Origin: Massilia eburnea
Lineage (GTDB): Bacteria > Pseudomonadota > Gammaproteobacteria > Burkholderiales > Burkholderiaceae_D
DNA length: 64,000 nt
Assembly (NCBI RefSeq): GCF_009720745.1
Contig: NZ_WNKX01000007.1
Location: forward strand, 62,001 to 126,000
Reading direction: 5' to 3'
This document shows positions 36,580 to 46,978 of the stretch, one piece after another. Positions within the stretch are counted from its first letter, which is position 1. Each line of letters starts with the position of its first letter. Both the position numbers and the translations under genes were made by a program. Below the pieces are notes generated by a model. That model was not told the DNA's origin, did no database searches, and saw only the letters and a list, made by a program, of their open reading frames with translations.

Positions 36580-36614
36580 CAATTGTTCAGCGCAACAATT
36601 GTCTTATATAAGAC
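36580..36614. promoter_or_regulatory. Tandem palindromes upstream of aceA
   Basis: CAATTGTT (36580-36587) faces AACAATTG (36594-36601), immediately followed by the perfect 14-bp palindrome GTCTTATATAAGAC (36601-36614). They lie 50-85 bp before the aceA start, in an AT-rich stretch. The second resembles sites of GntR-type regulators; the cognate protein is not encoded here. Confidence 0.6.
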
Positions 36615-36747
36615 ATATAAGCATTTTTTATCCTATAAAAATCAAACGCTTAAAATAAAAATTCCATGATACGGAACATCATTTCTCATTTCAAAAGAAG
36701 CTGCACCAACCGGAATGGTGCGCTTTTCATCGCATGCAATGATGATT

Positions 36748-37248
36748 TCACATCGCGGAAAGCGCTTGCCTGGCCACCAGCACGCCATCGGCATCGGCAT
36801 AGATCCAGTCGCCGGGACGAACCGCAACGCCGGCGACTTGCACAATCACCTCGCGCTTGCCGACGCCTTCGCGCGCGCTGCGCTGAGGGTGCGTGGCCAG
36901 CGCCATGATGCCGACATCGCACTGCGCCAGCTCCGCGTTGTCACGCACGCAGCCGTCGACCAGCACGCCCGCCCAGCCGTTGTTTTGCGCCAGCAAGCCG
37001 AGCTGCCCGCCGACCAGCGCCCGGCGCAAGCTGCCGCCGCCATCAACCACCAGCACCCTGCCCTCGCCCGGCGTTTCCAGCGTCGCCCGCACCAGCGCAT
37101 TATCTTCATGCACCTTCAGCGTTGCGGCTGGCCCGGCGAACTTCGTCTTCCTGCCGAAGTGGCGGAACACGGGCGGCAGCACCTGCAGGCTGCCGTCCTC
37201 CAGCAGCCCTGGATTGTCATCACAAATATCGGTCGTCGCAAAATTCAT
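36748..37248 (-). CDS. rraA: RraA family protein (regulator of ribonuclease E activity)
   Basis: A 166-residue protein with [16 protein letters not shown] at the start and [22 protein letters not shown] (in parts: [14 protein letters not shown]), then [14 protein letters not shown], the hallmark segments. In E. coli RraA inhibits RNase E; some homologues are aldolases of 4-hydroxy-4-methyl-2-oxoglutarate, and the sequence alone does not separate them. It is divergent from the DsrE gene. Confidence 0.92.
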   Translation of the reverse strand: MNFATTDICDDNPGLLEDGSLQVLPPVFRHFGRKTKFAGPAATLKVHEDNALVRATLETPGEGRVLVVDGGGSLRRALVGGQLGLLAQNNGWAGVLVDGCVRDNAELAQCDVGIMALATHPQRSAREGVGKREVIVQVAGVAVRPGDWIYADADGVLVARQALSAM

Positions 37249-37343
37249 GGCATGGCTTTCAGTGGTAAGAGATCCATCGATTCTATCGTGGTAGCGGACC
37301 TGCTACCATTCAGCTCTACGAAATCTGGCATGGAGGCCACCAT

Positions 37344-37772
37344 ATGAAGTTCATCCGTATCCTGCTGCTCCCCCTGATCCTGCTGCTCGGCGCGGGCGCG
37401 GCGCAAGCCGAAGCGCCGCGCGTCGAAAAGGTGGTCTATCACTTCAGCGACAGCAATACCATCATGCTTGGCTTGCGCAATATCCGTAACCACCTGAACG
37501 CCAGCCCCAATGCGCAGATCGTGGTGGTGGCATTGGGTGGCGGCATCGACTTCCTGCTGCAAGGTGAGAAAGACAAGGACGGCAATCCCTACGAGGCCAT
37601 CGTGCGGGAACTGGTAGCGCGCAAGGTGCAATTCCGGATCTGCAATAACACGCTAATGGGCCGCGGCATCAGCAAAGACCGGGTGCTGCCCGAGGCCACC
37701 GTTGTGCCATCCGGCATCGCCGAAGTCAGCCGCCTGCAATGGCAGGAAGGCTACGCCTACATCAAGCCCTGA
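37344..37772 (+). CDS. Secreted DsrE family protein
   Basis: A 142-residue protein with a signal peptide (residues 1-22, AQA cleavage) and a DsrE/F-like fold: VVYHFSDSNTIMLGLRNIRNHL, then QIVVVALGGGIDFLL and VQFRICNNTLMGRGI with one cysteine in the usual place. Periplasmic members are associated with sulfur trafficking, but proof is lacking. The 3' end overlaps the convergent MFS gene by 11 bp. Confidence 0.82.
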   Translation: MKFIRILLLPLILLLGAGAAQAEAPRVEKVVYHFSDSNTIMLGLRNIRNHLNASPNAQIVVVALGGGIDFLLQGEKDKDGNPYEAIVRELVARKVQFRICNNTLMGRGISKDRVLPEATVVPSGIAEVSRLQWQEGYAYIKP

Positions 37773-38973
37773 CCTCGTTGCCTGCGGCGCGCGTGCGGCT
37801 GCCGACACCGGTGGCCGTTGCGATCGCGAGCATCAGGAAGAAGGCGATGGCGGCAAACACCATCTGCGGTTTGCCGGCATCCATCATCAGGCCGAACAAC
37901 AGCGGGCCCACCGCAAGACCGCTATCCAGGCCAGAGTACACCACGCCATAGACCCGCCCAGTAGCGTTCTTCGGCGCGGCAGCACGGATCATCAAGTCGC
38001 GCGAAGGTCCGGCAATGCCGGAAAAAAAGCCCACCATCGCCATCAATACCAGCGCGCCCCAGGCCGGAACAGCCACCAGCCCTATCGCCAGCGCCAGCAC
38101 GGCGGCGATGGCGAAGGCGGCGCCAATCGTGCGGTCATGATTCTTGCGCCCGGCGCCGAGGAAGCCGCCCAGCATCATGCCCACCGCGCCCGCCAGCATA
38201 TAGGCGGTGAAGGCGCTGGTCGCCATCGCCAGCGACATGCCGTACAGCTTCACCAAGCCAGTCGAGGCAAAGCTCTGGATGCCGCCCAGCGCCAGCGCTG
38301 TCAGGAAGAAGAAGGCGAAGCACATCCATACCGACGGCAAACGCAGGAAGCTGAACGAGCCTTCCGGCTGCGCGCTGGCGGCAATCGGCACGATCGGATC
38401 CGGGCGCAAGGCTTCACGGTTCCACCACAGGATCGCCAGCACGGTCGCCGGCAGTGCAGCCGCCGACAGCAAGGCCGTGCGCCAGTCGGTGGCGCTGGCC
38501 ACGCCGGTCAGGAACAGCGGTGCGGCGGCCCAGCCCAGGCTTCCGCTAATGCCATGCACCGAGAAGCCATGCGCCAGGCGCTCGCGCGAAACGCGCTGGT
38601 TGAGGATAGTGTAGTCCGCCGGGTGGAAGATGCTGTTGCCCATGCCGGCCAGCAGCGCCCCTACTATCAGGCCCGCGTAATTCTGTGCATTCGACAGCAC
38701 CAGGGCCGACACGCCCAGCATCGCCATGCCGGAGAACAGCACGCGGCGCGCACCGACACGGTCCACCACAAATCCCGCCAGGGCCTGTCCGATGCCGGAT
38801 ATCACGAAGAACACCGTCATCAGGAAGGCAAGCTGCGAGTAGCTCAGGCTAAAGGCCGTCTTCAGCCATGGGAACAGCGCCGCCAGGATCAGGTGGTAGA
38901 AATGGGAGACGCCGTGAGCGAGACCGACCAGGCCGATCACGCGTGCGTCATTGCGTAAAGTTTGATTGTCCAT
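37762..38973 (-). CDS. MFS transporter (drug efflux-like)
   Basis: A 403-residue protein with twelve hydrophobic segments. The loop 2/3 motif is seen as GFVVDRVGARRVLFSG (residues 67-82). The general look is of the fosmidomycin-resistance/YfcJ group. It is divergent from an AraC-type regulator with a 74-bp shared region, so that regulator probably controls it. The substrate is unknown. Confidence 0.85.
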   Translation of the reverse strand: MDNQTLRNDARVIGLVGLAHGVSHFYHLILAALFPWLKTAFSLSYSQLAFLMTVFFVISGIGQALAGFVVDRVGARRVLFSGMAMLGVSALVLSNAQNYAGLIVGALLAGMGNSIFHPADYTILNQRVSRERLAHGFSVHGISGSLGWAAAPLFLTGVASATDWRTALLSAAALPATVLAILWWNREALRPDPIVPIAASAQPEGSFSFLRLPSVWMCFAFFFLTALALGGIQSFASTGLVKLYGMSLAMATSAFTAYMLAGAVGMMLGGFLGAGRKNHDRTIGAAFAIAAVLALAIGLVAVPAWGALVLMAMVGFFSGIAGPSRDLMIRAAAPKNATGRVYGVVYSGLDSGLAVGPLLFGLMMDAGKPQMVFAAIAFFLMLAIATATGVGSRTRAAGNEVRA

Positions 38974-39047
38974 GTCGTCATTTTAGGAACACTGTATCCG
39001 GCAGTTTTGAGCTAGGATGACATCGTTTATCGCAAAACCGCCATCCT

Positions 39048-39842
39048 ATGCCGATCCAGGTCGTCACCCATACCGGCCCGCACGAAAGCCGCCGCGAACC
39101 AACCGAAATCCAGCCAGTCACCATGATCGCGCGTGACCTGGTCTGCCAGCGTGCGCTGCAAACGCATTCGCATGATTGCGCCCAGCTTACCCTGGCGCTG
39201 GAAGGCGTGATCCGTGTGAACGCCATGGACAGCAGCTGGATCGTCCCGCCGCAGCGTGCCGTCTGGACCGCCGCCAACGTCAAACACTCGCTCAGCGTGA
39301 TCGAAACTGCGCGCCTGCGCCCTGTTTATTTCGTGACCTCCTACGATCCCTTCCCGGGCGAGCCGTGCAAGGTGCTCGAGGTATCGCCGCTGCTGCGCGA
39401 ACTGGTGATGGCGCTGGAGCAGGAAGATCCCGAAGCGCCAAGCCATCGTTCGCAATTGATCTGCAGCCTGATCCTGGATGAACTGCCGAAGCTGGCCACG
39501 CGGCCGATTCGCGTTCCCATGCCGCGCGACAAGCGGCTGCGAACTTTATGCGACGCCTTGCTGTCCGATCCAAGCGCAACCGAAACGCTGGAAGAATGGG
39601 CCAGCAAAGCAGGAGCTTCCGAGCGCACGCTGGCGCGCCTATTCGAAAAAGAACTGGGAATGAGTTTCGGCCAATGGCGCCAACAGGCGCGCCTCGCGCA
39701 TGCGGCGCCGATGATCACCAGCGGCATGCCCTTATCGCAAGTGGCCGATGCGCTGGGCTATTCCAGCCAATCAGCCTTTACCGCCATGTTCCGCAAGACC
39801 TTCGGCTGCCCGCCCACTGAATTCTTCAACACCCGGAACTGA
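39048..39842 (+). CDS. AraC-family transcriptional regulator
   Basis: A 264-residue protein: N-terminal cupin-like domain (HSHDCAQLTLALEGVIRVNA) and C-terminal double helix-turn-helix (ASERTLARLFEKELGMSFG, then SQVADALGYSSQSAFTAMFRK). Likely activates or represses the divergent MFS gene. The last 17 bp overlap the convergent HD-domain gene. Confidence 0.9.
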   Translation: MPIQVVTHTGPHESRREPTEIQPVTMIARDLVCQRALQTHSHDCAQLTLALEGVIRVNAMDSSWIVPPQRAVWTAANVKHSLSVIETARLRPVYFVTSYDPFPGEPCKVLEVSPLLRELVMALEQEDPEAPSHRSQLICSLILDELPKLATRPIRVPMPRDKRLRTLCDALLSDPSATETLEEWASKAGASERTLARLFEKELGMSFGQWRQQARLAHAAPMITSGMPLSQVADALGYSSQSAFTAMFRKTFGCPPTEFFNTRN

Positions 39843-40416
39843 CATCGCGCTGCCTGGTCTCCGCGTCCAGTATGTCGCGCAGGGCCACGAATAGCGGAGC
39901 AGTGGCGGTGTGCTTGCGGCCATATCCCAGGTTGAAGGCGTAATCGAAATCGGGCGGATTGTCGCCCTGGTTGTGCTGGAGGATGGTTTCCAGCTTGTCG
40001 AACGCCTTCACGGCCTGTGCTTCCGGCGTGGCGGCGGCTTCGTACTCATCCCACAGACCGATGATTTCGGCGCGCAGCGGAGGGTCCAGGTCGCGCGTCA
40101 AGGTGAGCAAATCCTCGCTCTCCTGCGCCGATTTGTCCGGATGGGCATGCTGGTGGATGGCGGGGATATCGCCATGGATTGCTTCGCCAAGGTCGTGCAC
40201 AACGCACAGCTTCAGCACGCGCGCCAGATCCAGGCCAGGCAACTCGTCGGCAAACACCAGCGCCATCAGACACAGCCGCCAGCTATGCTCGGCGGTGCTT
40301 TCGGGACGGCCGGACGAGGTGAAGCCGCTGCGCAAAACGCTCTTGAGCCGCTCCGCCTCGCGCAGGAACGCGAGGCGGCCGGCCAGCCGGGCTGGATCAG
40401 GCTTTGCGGAAGACAA
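39826..40416 (-). CDS. HD-domain hydrolase (YfbR-like nucleotidase)
   Basis: A 196-residue metal-dependent phosphohydrolase: [18 protein letters not shown] holds the first His, [15 protein letters not shown] the HD pair (about residues 70-84), and a later Asp lies in [11 protein letters not shown]. YfbR-type enzymes dephosphorylate deoxynucleoside monophosphates. The start lies 20 bp inside the end of clpB, so it may be read from the clpB transcript under heat shock. Confidence 0.85.
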   Translation of the reverse strand: MSSAKPDPARLAGRLAFLREAERLKSVLRSGFTSSGRPESTAEHSWRLCLMALVFADELPGLDLARVLKLCVVHDLGEAIHGDIPAIHQHAHPDKSAQESEDLLTLTRDLDPPLRAEIIGLWDEYEAAATPEAQAVKAFDKLETILQHNQGDNPPDFDYAFNLGYGRKHTATAPLFVALRDILDAETRQRDVSSGC

Positions 40417-42979
40417 GCTCGCTGCCCTGTGCGTCGACGAGGATCGTGTCTTTCGGGCCGAAGCGGCCTTCCAGGATCAGCTTCGACAGCGGATTTTCGA
40501 TCTGCTGCTGCACCGCGCGCTTCAGCGGACGGGCGCCATACACCGGGTCGTAGCCCGCCTCGGCGATCTTCTGCAGCGCCGCTTCGGTCACTTCCATGCC
40601 CATGTCCATGCGCTTCAGGCGCTGCTCCAGGATCTGCAGCTGGATGCGTGCGATCGAGCCGATATGCTTGTCGTCCAGGCCGTGGAACACCACGATCTCA
40701 TCGATCCGGTTAATGAACTCGGGACGGAAGTGGCCCCGCACCTCGGCCATCACCGCCAGCTTCACCACCGCAGGATCGGATTCGTCCAGCGACTGGATCT
40801 TCTGCGAACCCAGGTTCGACGTCATGATCACTACCGTGTTCTTGAAGTCCACGGTGCGGCCCTGCCCGTCCGTCATGCGGCCATCGTCCAGCACTTGCAG
40901 CAGCACGTTGAACACGTCCGGGTGCGCCTTCTCGATCTCGTCGAGCAGGATCACGCTGTACGGCTTGCGGCGCACGGCTTCGGTCAGGTAGCCGCCCTCG
41001 TCGTAGCCCACGTAGCCTGGAGGCGCGCCAATCAGGCGCGCCACCGAATGCTTCTCCATGAACTCACTCATGTCGATGCGGATCAGCGATTCCTCCGAGT
41101 CGAACAGGAAGTTCGCCAGCGCCTTGGTCAGCTCCGTCTTACCGACACCGGTCGGGCCGAGGAACATGAAGGAACCGTACGGACGATTCGGGTCCGACAG
41201 GCCGGCACGCGAGCGTCGGATGGCGTCGGCTACGGCGCTGATCGCCTCGTCCTGCCCCACTACGCGTTCGTGCAGCTTCTCTTCGATGTGCAGCAGCTTG
41301 TCGCGTTCACCCTGCATCATGCGCGAGACGGGGATGCCGGTCGCGCGCGACACCACTTCGGCGATTTCTTCCGCGCCGACCTGGGTGCGCAGCAGCTTGG
41401 GCTTGTCGCCTGCCTGTTCGGCGGCGCCGGTGGCTTCCGCATGCTTCAGCTGCGCTTCCAGCTCCGGCAGTTTGCCGTACTGGAGCTCGGACACGCGCTG
41501 CCAGTTGGAAGCGCGCGTCGCCTCTTCCATCTGCTGCTTGATGCGCTCGATTTCTTCCTTGATATGGGTGGTGCCTTGCACATTGGCTTTTTCGGCCTTC
41601 AGCACTTCCTCGTAATCGTTGTACTCGCGCTGCAGCTTGGCGATCTCGTCGTCCAGCAATTGCAGGCGCGCTTTCGACGCCTCGTCCTTTTCGCGCTTGA
41701 CGGCTTCCTTCTCGATCTTGAGCTGGATCAGGCGCCGTTCAAGCTTGTCCATCACCTCCGGCTTGGAATCGATCTCGATCTTGATCTTGGAAGCGGCTTC
41801 GTCGATCAGGTCGATCGCCTTGTCCGGCAGGAAGCGGTCGGTGATGTAGCGGTGCGACAGTTCCGCCGCCGCGATGATCGCAGGGTCGGTAATTTCGACC
41901 TTGTGGTGCAGCTCATACTTGTCCTGCAGGCCGCGCAGGATGGCGATGGTCGCCTCCACGCTCGGCTCGTCGACCAGGATCTTCTGGAAGCGGCGCTCCA
42001 GCGCAGCATCCTTTTCAATATATTTGCGGTATTCGTCGAGCGTGGTCGCGCCCAGGCAATGCAGCTCGCCGCGCGCCAGCGCAGGTTTCAGCATATTGCC
42101 GGCGTCCATGGCGCCTTCGGCCTTGCCGGCGCCCACCATGGTGTGCAACTCGTCGATGAAGACGATGGTCTGGCCTTCGTCCTGCGCCAGTTCCTTCAGC
42201 ACGGCTTTCAGGCGTTCCTCGAACTCGCCGCGGTATTTGGCGCCGGCCAGCAGCGCAGCCATGTCGAGCGAGAGCACGCGCTTGCCGCGCAGGGAATCAG
42301 GTACTTCGTTATTGACGATGCGCTGCGCCAGGCCTTCCACGATGGCGGTCTTGCCGACGCCAGGCTCGCCGATCAGCACCGGGTTGTTCTTGGTACGGCG
42401 CTGCAGCACCTGGATGGCGCGGCGGATCTCGTCGTCGCGGCCGATCACCGGGTCCAGCTTGCCCATGCGGGCGCGCTCGGTCAGGTCTAGGGTGTACTTC
42501 TTCAGTGCCTCGCGCTGGCCTTCCGCTTCCTGAGAGTCGACCTTGGCGCCGCCGCGCACGGCGTCGATAGCGGTTTCCAGCGCTTTACGCTGCAAGCCGT
42601 TCTCGCGCGCCAGCTTACCGGCGTCGCCCTTGTCTTCGGCGATCGCCAACAGCACCATTTCACTGGAGACGAACTGGTCGCCGCGCTTTTGCGTCTCGCG
42701 GTCGGCCTGGTTCAGCATGTTGACGAACTCGCGGCTGACCGTGACGTCGCCGCCGGACACCTTCGGCATGCGTTCCATCGCATGCTTGAGCGCCTGTGCC
42801 AGTCCACCGACATTCACGCCGGCGCGCTGCAGCAGCGAACGCGCGCCGCCGTCTTCCTGGTTCAGCAGGGCGAGCAGCAGGTGCGCAGGTTCAATGTACT
42901 GGTTGTCGTTGCCGACGGCCAGGCTCTGGGCGTCGGCGAGGGCTTCTTGCAGTTTTGTTGTAAGTTTGTCTTGGCGCAT
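40397..42979 (-). CDS. clpB: ATP-dependent disaggregase ClpB
   Basis: An 860-residue Hsp100 chaperone that works with DnaK to dissolve aggregates. N-domain repeats at 1-150, first Walker [10 protein letters not shown] (about residues 206-214), the coiled-coil M-domain at about 400-525, second Walker [10 protein letters not shown] (about 606-614), [12 protein letters not shown]. Preceded by a heat-shock promoter and AGGAGC before the ATG. Full length. Confidence 0.98.
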   Translation of the reverse strand: MRQDKLTTKLQEALADAQSLAVGNDNQYIEPAHLLLALLNQEDGGARSLLQRAGVNVGGLAQALKHAMERMPKVSGGDVTVSREFVNMLNQADRETQKRGDQFVSSEMVLLAIAEDKGDAGKLARENGLQRKALETAIDAVRGGAKVDSQEAEGQREALKKYTLDLTERARMGKLDPVIGRDDEIRRAIQVLQRRTKNNPVLIGEPGVGKTAIVEGLAQRIVNNEVPDSLRGKRVLSLDMAALLAGAKYRGEFEERLKAVLKELAQDEGQTIVFIDELHTMVGAGKAEGAMDAGNMLKPALARGELHCLGATTLDEYRKYIEKDAALERRFQKILVDEPSVEATIAILRGLQDKYELHHKVEITDPAIIAAAELSHRYITDRFLPDKAIDLIDEAASKIKIEIDSKPEVMDKLERRLIQLKIEKEAVKREKDEASKARLQLLDDEIAKLQREYNDYEEVLKAEKANVQGTTHIKEEIERIKQQMEEATRASNWQRVSELQYGKLPELEAQLKHAEATGAAEQAGDKPKLLRTQVGAEEIAEVVSRATGIPVSRMMQGERDKLLHIEEKLHERVVGQDEAISAVADAIRRSRAGLSDPNRPYGSFMFLGPTGVGKTELTKALANFLFDSEESLIRIDMSEFMEKHSVARLIGAPPGYVGYDEGGYLTEAVRRKPYSVILLDEIEKAHPDVFNVLLQVLDDGRMTDGQGRTVDFKNTVVIMTSNLGSQKIQSLDESDPAVVKLAVMAEVRGHFRPEFINRIDEIVVFHGLDDKHIGSIARIQLQILEQRLKRMDMGMEVTEAALQKIAEAGYDPVYGARPLKRAVQQQIENPLSKLILEGRFGPKDTILVDAQGSELVFRKA

Positions 42980-43010
42980 TTCAAACGCTCCTGATGAATT
43001 GTCAAGGACA

Positions 43011-43038
43011 ACATGAGGATGCGTTAACAGTTTTCAAG
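43011..43038 (-). promoter_or_regulatory. Sigma-32 (heat-shock) promoter of clpB
   Basis: CTTGAAA (43032-43038, minus strand) and CCTCATGT (43011-43018) separated by 13 bp, against the consensus CTTGAAA-N11..16-CCCCATNT. It gives a short leader of about 25 bases. The -35 contains the moaE stop codon. Confidence 0.8.
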
Positions 43039-43486
43039 ACCACTTTTTCAACGCATCGTCGTCGCTTGTACGGGCATCAACCCAGCGAGCTCCCTCCGGC
43101 GTCTGCTCCTTTTTCCAGAACGGCGCCTCCGTCTTCAGGTAATCGATAATAAATTCGCAAGCTGAGAATGCCTCGCCCCGGTGCGGCGAAGTCACCGCCA
43201 CCAGCACGATCTGGTCCATGGGCTCGAGCGGTCCGACCCGGTGGATAACCAGTGCGCCATAAATCGGCCAACGTTGCTTCGCCTGGTCGATGATGGCCTG
43301 GATCGATTGCTCGGTCATGCCCGGATAATGCTCAAGCTCCATTTCGGCAACGGAGGCGCCTTCATTCAGGTCGCGCACGGTGCCGACGAAATTGACTATA
43401 GCGCCGACCTTGGCGTTCCCGGCGCGCAGTTGCGCCATTTCCCGGGACAGGTCAAAGTCCTGCGTTTGAATGCGTACTTCGTTCAT
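43034..43486 (-). CDS. moaE: Molybdopterin synthase catalytic subunit
   Basis: A 150-residue protein: VNFVGTVRDLNEGASVAEMELEHY (in part VGTVRDLNEG) near the N-terminus, then VIHRVGPLEPMDQIVLVAV and APFWKKEQTPEGARWVDAR, the conserved lysine-containing end. It works with MoaD to insert sulfur into precursor Z; moaD is not adjacent, contrary to the usual moaD-moaE pair. It overlaps the DUF349 stop by 4 bp. Confidence 0.95.
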   Translation of the reverse strand: MNEVRIQTQDFDLSREMAQLRAGNAKVGAIVNFVGTVRDLNEGASVAEMELEHYPGMTEQSIQAIIDQAKQRWPIYGALVIHRVGPLEPMDQIVLVAVTSPHRGEAFSACEFIIDYLKTEAPFWKKEQTPEGARWVDARTSDDDALKKWS

Positions 43487-46116
43487 TTGCCCTCCGCACC
43501 AATCTTGCGGAACAGCTGCTCAATGCGGCTGGACGTGCGGGCATCCGCCAGGGCGGGCATGGCGCACAGGGCAAGGAACTGGGCGGCGTGGCTGGCCGGC
43601 TTCTGGCCGGATTTCAAGGAGGACTGCAACACTTCTACCTGCATTTTCAATCGGTCTTTCGCAAATTCAGCCCCGCTGTCGATGCCGGCCACGATCTCCA
43701 GGCGCAGCACTTCGGACAGCAGGCGTTGACGGTTGTTTTCCAGTTGGGCGGCATAGGCGGAGCGCGCGGCGCCGCCCTCCACGGCCGCTTTCAGCGCGGC
43801 CTCGAAACGGGTGCGCAAAGTGCGCTCCTGCTCCGCTGGCAGCGCGGACAAGGCTTGCCAGCGGCTGCTCCATTCCGCCTGATCGATGTCGCCCGCATCG
43901 GCCACCGCACATTCCAGCGCCTGCACCAGGCGCAGTTTCTCACGCATGGCATTGGCCTGTGCCGCGCCGGCTCTCTTGCGGATGGTATCGGCCTGCGATT
44001 GCAGCGCGCCCACCGCGGCCCGGTAGCGCTGGTCGATTTTCTGTTCGCTCGAACGCGGTACCACGCCCGACGCGTGCCAGGCGGCCGCCGCATCTTTCAA
44101 TGTCTTGCCGATGGCAGCCAAAACTGCCTTATCGTCGCCTTCGAATGTCGCCGATTCCAGGCTCGCGCAAATTGCTTCGCGCGCGTGCAGGTGGGCCTTG
44201 CGTTCATGGTCGGCGGCGTGGGCGTGTTCCTTGCGCTTGGCGAAGATCTGGTCGCAGGCGCTGCGGAATTTCTGCCACAGGGCTTGCTCGGTCTTGCGCT
44301 CCAGGGGCAAGGCCCGCGCGTGGCCTTGCCAGGACTCCTGCAGGCGGCGCAAGGTGTCGATGGTATGGCGGTCGAGCGGATTCAGCTTGCCCACTTCCTC
44401 GATCAACTGCTCGCGGCGCGCCACTTCGATCCGGCGCTGGGAATCCAGTGGAGCCATCAAGGCATCCATGGCCTTGCTGAAGGCGGCGTCCAGGCGTTTC
44501 TTGTCCTTGCGGTCGATGGTGCCGAGGCGGCTCCAGGCCTGGCGCAGGCGCTGCGTGGTCGACGCCAGCGCACGCCAGTCGTGCGTGTGCGGCAGGTTGC
44601 CCGAAGCGGATTCTTCGCGGTCGGCCTGGGCGCCGCCGGCGGCTTCCAGCTGGGCTGCATCCTTGGCGATCAGGGCGTTGGCTTCATCGACCAGCTGTTG
44701 CGCCTTTGCCGCATTGGAATGGCGTTCGTCGGCCAGGTGCTTGAAATGGGCGGCCGCAGGAGCATAGGCGGCCGTGCAGGCGGCGTCGAATTTTTCCCAC
44801 AGCGACTTGGGGGCGGCGCCGGAAACGCCATCGAGCGCCTTCCAGCGCTCGCGCATGCTGCCGACTTTTTTCGCCAGCTCGCTCATGCCCAGGCCTGCGG
44901 CCGGCAGGCTTTCCACGGCGTGCACCAGTTCTTCGCGCGACACATTGCCGCCCCAGCGCGCCCAGTCTCCCAGGCGTTTCAGGTCGGCCCGAACGTGGGC
45001 CAGGCGCTCGGCCTGGGCCGGGGTCAGGCGGCCGGTCTTGCTGTCCTTGAGCGTCTTGTCGTGTTCGGCGGCGATGTGAAGCTGGCCCTGCGCCAGGGCG
45101 GCCTCCATGGCTTCCACCATGTCCATGAACTGGCGGTTGGCTTCCAGCTCGGCAGGCGTCGGCTTGTGCTTATCCTTCGGCGTCCGCGCGGGCCGCAGCG
45201 CGGCCCCGTCATGGCCATTGGCCGCTTCGGCGGTTCCGCCCGGCGCCGAATCCGCGTTGCCGGCAGGCGCGGCCTGCGGGGCATTCTCGGCAACGCCGGC
45301 GGATGCGCCGCCATTGACTGCGCTGGGCTGGCCGTCTGCGGCGCCAGGCGTGCGCGCCGGGGTATTCGTGCTGGCCGCGCCCGGTGCGGCCGCAACGCTG
45401 CTCGCCGCGGGTGCGGCAGCGGCTGCTTGCTGGACGCTCCGCTCCGCCGCCAGCGCGGCATCGAAATCATTCAGGAGATGGCGCGGCAATGAAGCGCGCT
45501 CGGGCGATGCCATATGCGCGGCGTGCTCGCTGGCCAGCCGTTCCACTGCGCCGGCATCCGGGTGCTTGCGCAGCGCTGCCAGCGCATCGATCACGGCACG
45601 CTGCAGCGACACCTGCGCTTCCAGCCGTTCGGCCAGCGCCTCGCGCACATGGCTGAACTCAGCAGCAGCCTCAGGCGCGGCATCGACCACTTTCCACTGC
45701 CGGTCCAGGTCGGCCACGAGATTCGGGGTCAGCTTTTCATCAGCCAACAAACGCTGCGCCAGGGCAATGCACGCCTGCGCCTGTTTCTGTTCGGCCTGCA
45801 CATGGCGGATCGCATCCAGCCGCCCCTGCATCAGCTTGGCAACGCGCCGGTCGGAGTTGCGCACGGCGTGCTGCACCCTCTCAAGCGCAGCCTGCGACGT
45901 CACGTGCTCGGCCGCAGCCAGGCGTACGTCGGCGAATTCACTGTTCAGGATGAGCTCAACCGCAGCAGCCTCGTCCCCACCCAGGTTGCGGGCAAGCTCG
46001 GCTTGCGCCGCGCGGCGTTCTGCGGGAGACCCCAGCGGCGCCTGCGGTCCGCCGGCGCTGGGCTGGCCGGCAACGCTGGCCTGGCTGGCCTGCTGCTTGA
46101 AAAGGAACTCAAACAT
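43483..46116 (-). CDS. Large DUF349 repeat protein
   Basis: An 877-residue protein made mostly of helical DUF349 units; examples are WQGHARALPLERKTEQALWQKFRSACD and WHASGVVPRSSEQKIDQRYRAA (each seen as W-x..-LW-x-F/Y). Residues about 225-310 are an Ala/Pro/Gly-rich linker. Proteins of this family are cytoplasmic and their role is poorly known (reported relatives affect cell wall or stress). It is transcribed ahead of moaE. No enzyme motif was found. Confidence 0.85.
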   Translation of the reverse strand: MFEFLFKQQASQASVAGQPSAGGPQAPLGSPAERRAAQAELARNLGGDEAAAVELILNSEFADVRLAAAEHVTSQAALERVQHAVRNSDRRVAKLMQGRLDAIRHVQAEQKQAQACIALAQRLLADEKLTPNLVADLDRQWKVVDAAPEAAAEFSHVREALAERLEAQVSLQRAVIDALAALRKHPDAGAVERLASEHAAHMASPERASLPRHLLNDFDAALAAERSVQQAAAAAPAASSVAAAPGAASTNTPARTPGAADGQPSAVNGGASAGVAENAPQAAPAGNADSAPGGTAEAANGHDGAALRPARTPKDKHKPTPAELEANRQFMDMVEAMEAALAQGQLHIAAEHDKTLKDSKTGRLTPAQAERLAHVRADLKRLGDWARWGGNVSREELVHAVESLPAAGLGMSELAKKVGSMRERWKALDGVSGAAPKSLWEKFDAACTAAYAPAAAHFKHLADERHSNAAKAQQLVDEANALIAKDAAQLEAAGGAQADREESASGNLPHTHDWRALASTTQRLRQAWSRLGTIDRKDKKRLDAAFSKAMDALMAPLDSQRRIEVARREQLIEEVGKLNPLDRHTIDTLRRLQESWQGHARALPLERKTEQALWQKFRSACDQIFAKRKEHAHAADHERKAHLHAREAICASLESATFEGDDKAVLAAIGKTLKDAAAAWHASGVVPRSSEQKIDQRYRAAVGALQSQADTIRKRAGAAQANAMREKLRLVQALECAVADAGDIDQAEWSSRWQALSALPAEQERTLRTRFEAALKAAVEGGAARSAYAAQLENNRQRLLSEVLRLEIVAGIDSGAEFAKDRLKMQVEVLQSSLKSGQKPASHAAQFLALCAMPALADARTSSRIEQLFRKIGAEGK

Positions 46117-46196
46117 AGTTGTGCTATGAATGGATCAAAACCACCATCATAGCGCAGCGCCGCCCGGCAAGGGCGGCGAATGCAGGCACGGCGTGT

Positions 46197-46865
46197 TCAG
46201 GCCGTATCCGCAGCGCGATGGGCCGAACGGCTGCGCCGGTGGTAGCGCAGCTTCGGCACAGGAATCTCGGCCTCGCCTTCTTGCCGCAGGGATGCACGCA
46301 CCTGCTTGGCTTCGGACAAAGCCTTCCTGTCTTTTTCGGCGGAAGCGGGCACGCGGCGCGCTTCCACCACTTGGGCGTCATGGGCCAGGAATTTGTTCGC
46401 GATGTCGAACCACGCTTCGCCACCGATCGCCGAGCGCGCAATGGCGAACAATTCCTTTTCCTCTTTCTCCAGGCGCTGCAGCAGCAGCGTGCAGAAAGTC
46501 TCGATCGATTCGCAGATCTGCGTGACCTGGCGTTCCGTGTATTCAGTCGCCTCATCGAGCTCCGACTGCAGGCGCCGGATCACCGACAAGGCAGCGTTGT
46601 TCAGGCGGCTCAATTCATCCAGCAACTGGTTGGCCTGCTCCGTTGCGTTTTGCAGCGCCGGAATCAGATACAGCTCGATCTTGCGCCAGTGACAGGCCTG
46701 GTACAGGCGTTCCAGGGTTTCGCAAGCATATTCAAGCTGGGACAGGGTCAGGCGCTGTTGCTGCAACAGCGTCGATTGCACGTATTTTTGAAACGACAGC
46801 AGGCTAAGGCGCACGTTAGCCTGTTCAACGGATAGCGCAACTAATGTATATGTGGCCGTTAACAT
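46197..46865 (-). CDS. Hypothetical helical protein (222 aa)
   Basis: Start at the ATG with GGGAG six bases upstream. The protein is mostly helix, with heptad-like leucines (LSQLEYACETLERLYQACH and LLDELSRLNNAALSVIRRL) suggesting a coiled coil, and a basic C-terminal tail (PVPKLRYHRRSRSAH). No signal peptide. It may be related to hemerythrin-like helical bundles, but the histidine pattern is missing. Function unknown. Confidence 0.7.
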   Translation of the reverse strand: MLTATYTLVALSVEQANVRLSLLSFQKYVQSTLLQQQRLTLSQLEYACETLERLYQACHWRKIELYLIPALQNATEQANQLLDELSRLNNAALSVIRRLQSELDEATEYTERQVTQICESIETFCTLLLQRLEKEEKELFAIARSAIGGEAWFDIANKFLAHDAQVVEARRVPASAEKDRKALSEAKQVRASLRQEGEAEIPVPKLRYHRRSRSAHRAADTA

Positions 46866-46961
46866 TCTTGCTCCCAAATATCGCTACGCGGAAACGGAAG
46901 TACAAGTGTAAGTTAGCCCGACAGGTTCGCTTTGACATTCTTCAATGTAACGTCACAGCGC

Positions 46962-46978
46962 CCTCCTAATTTAGGAGG
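46962..46978. other. CCTCCTAA/TTAGGAGG palindrome over the end of the acetyltransferase gene
   Basis: Perfect eight-base arms with one base between. It contains the acetyltransferase stop codon (46971-46973). No T tract follows on the minus strand, so it is a weak terminator candidate. Confidence 0.5.

Noticed and set aside
36642..36845. 67-codon frame between aceA and rraA
   Set aside because: No ribosome-binding site, overlaps the end of rraA, unusual composition.
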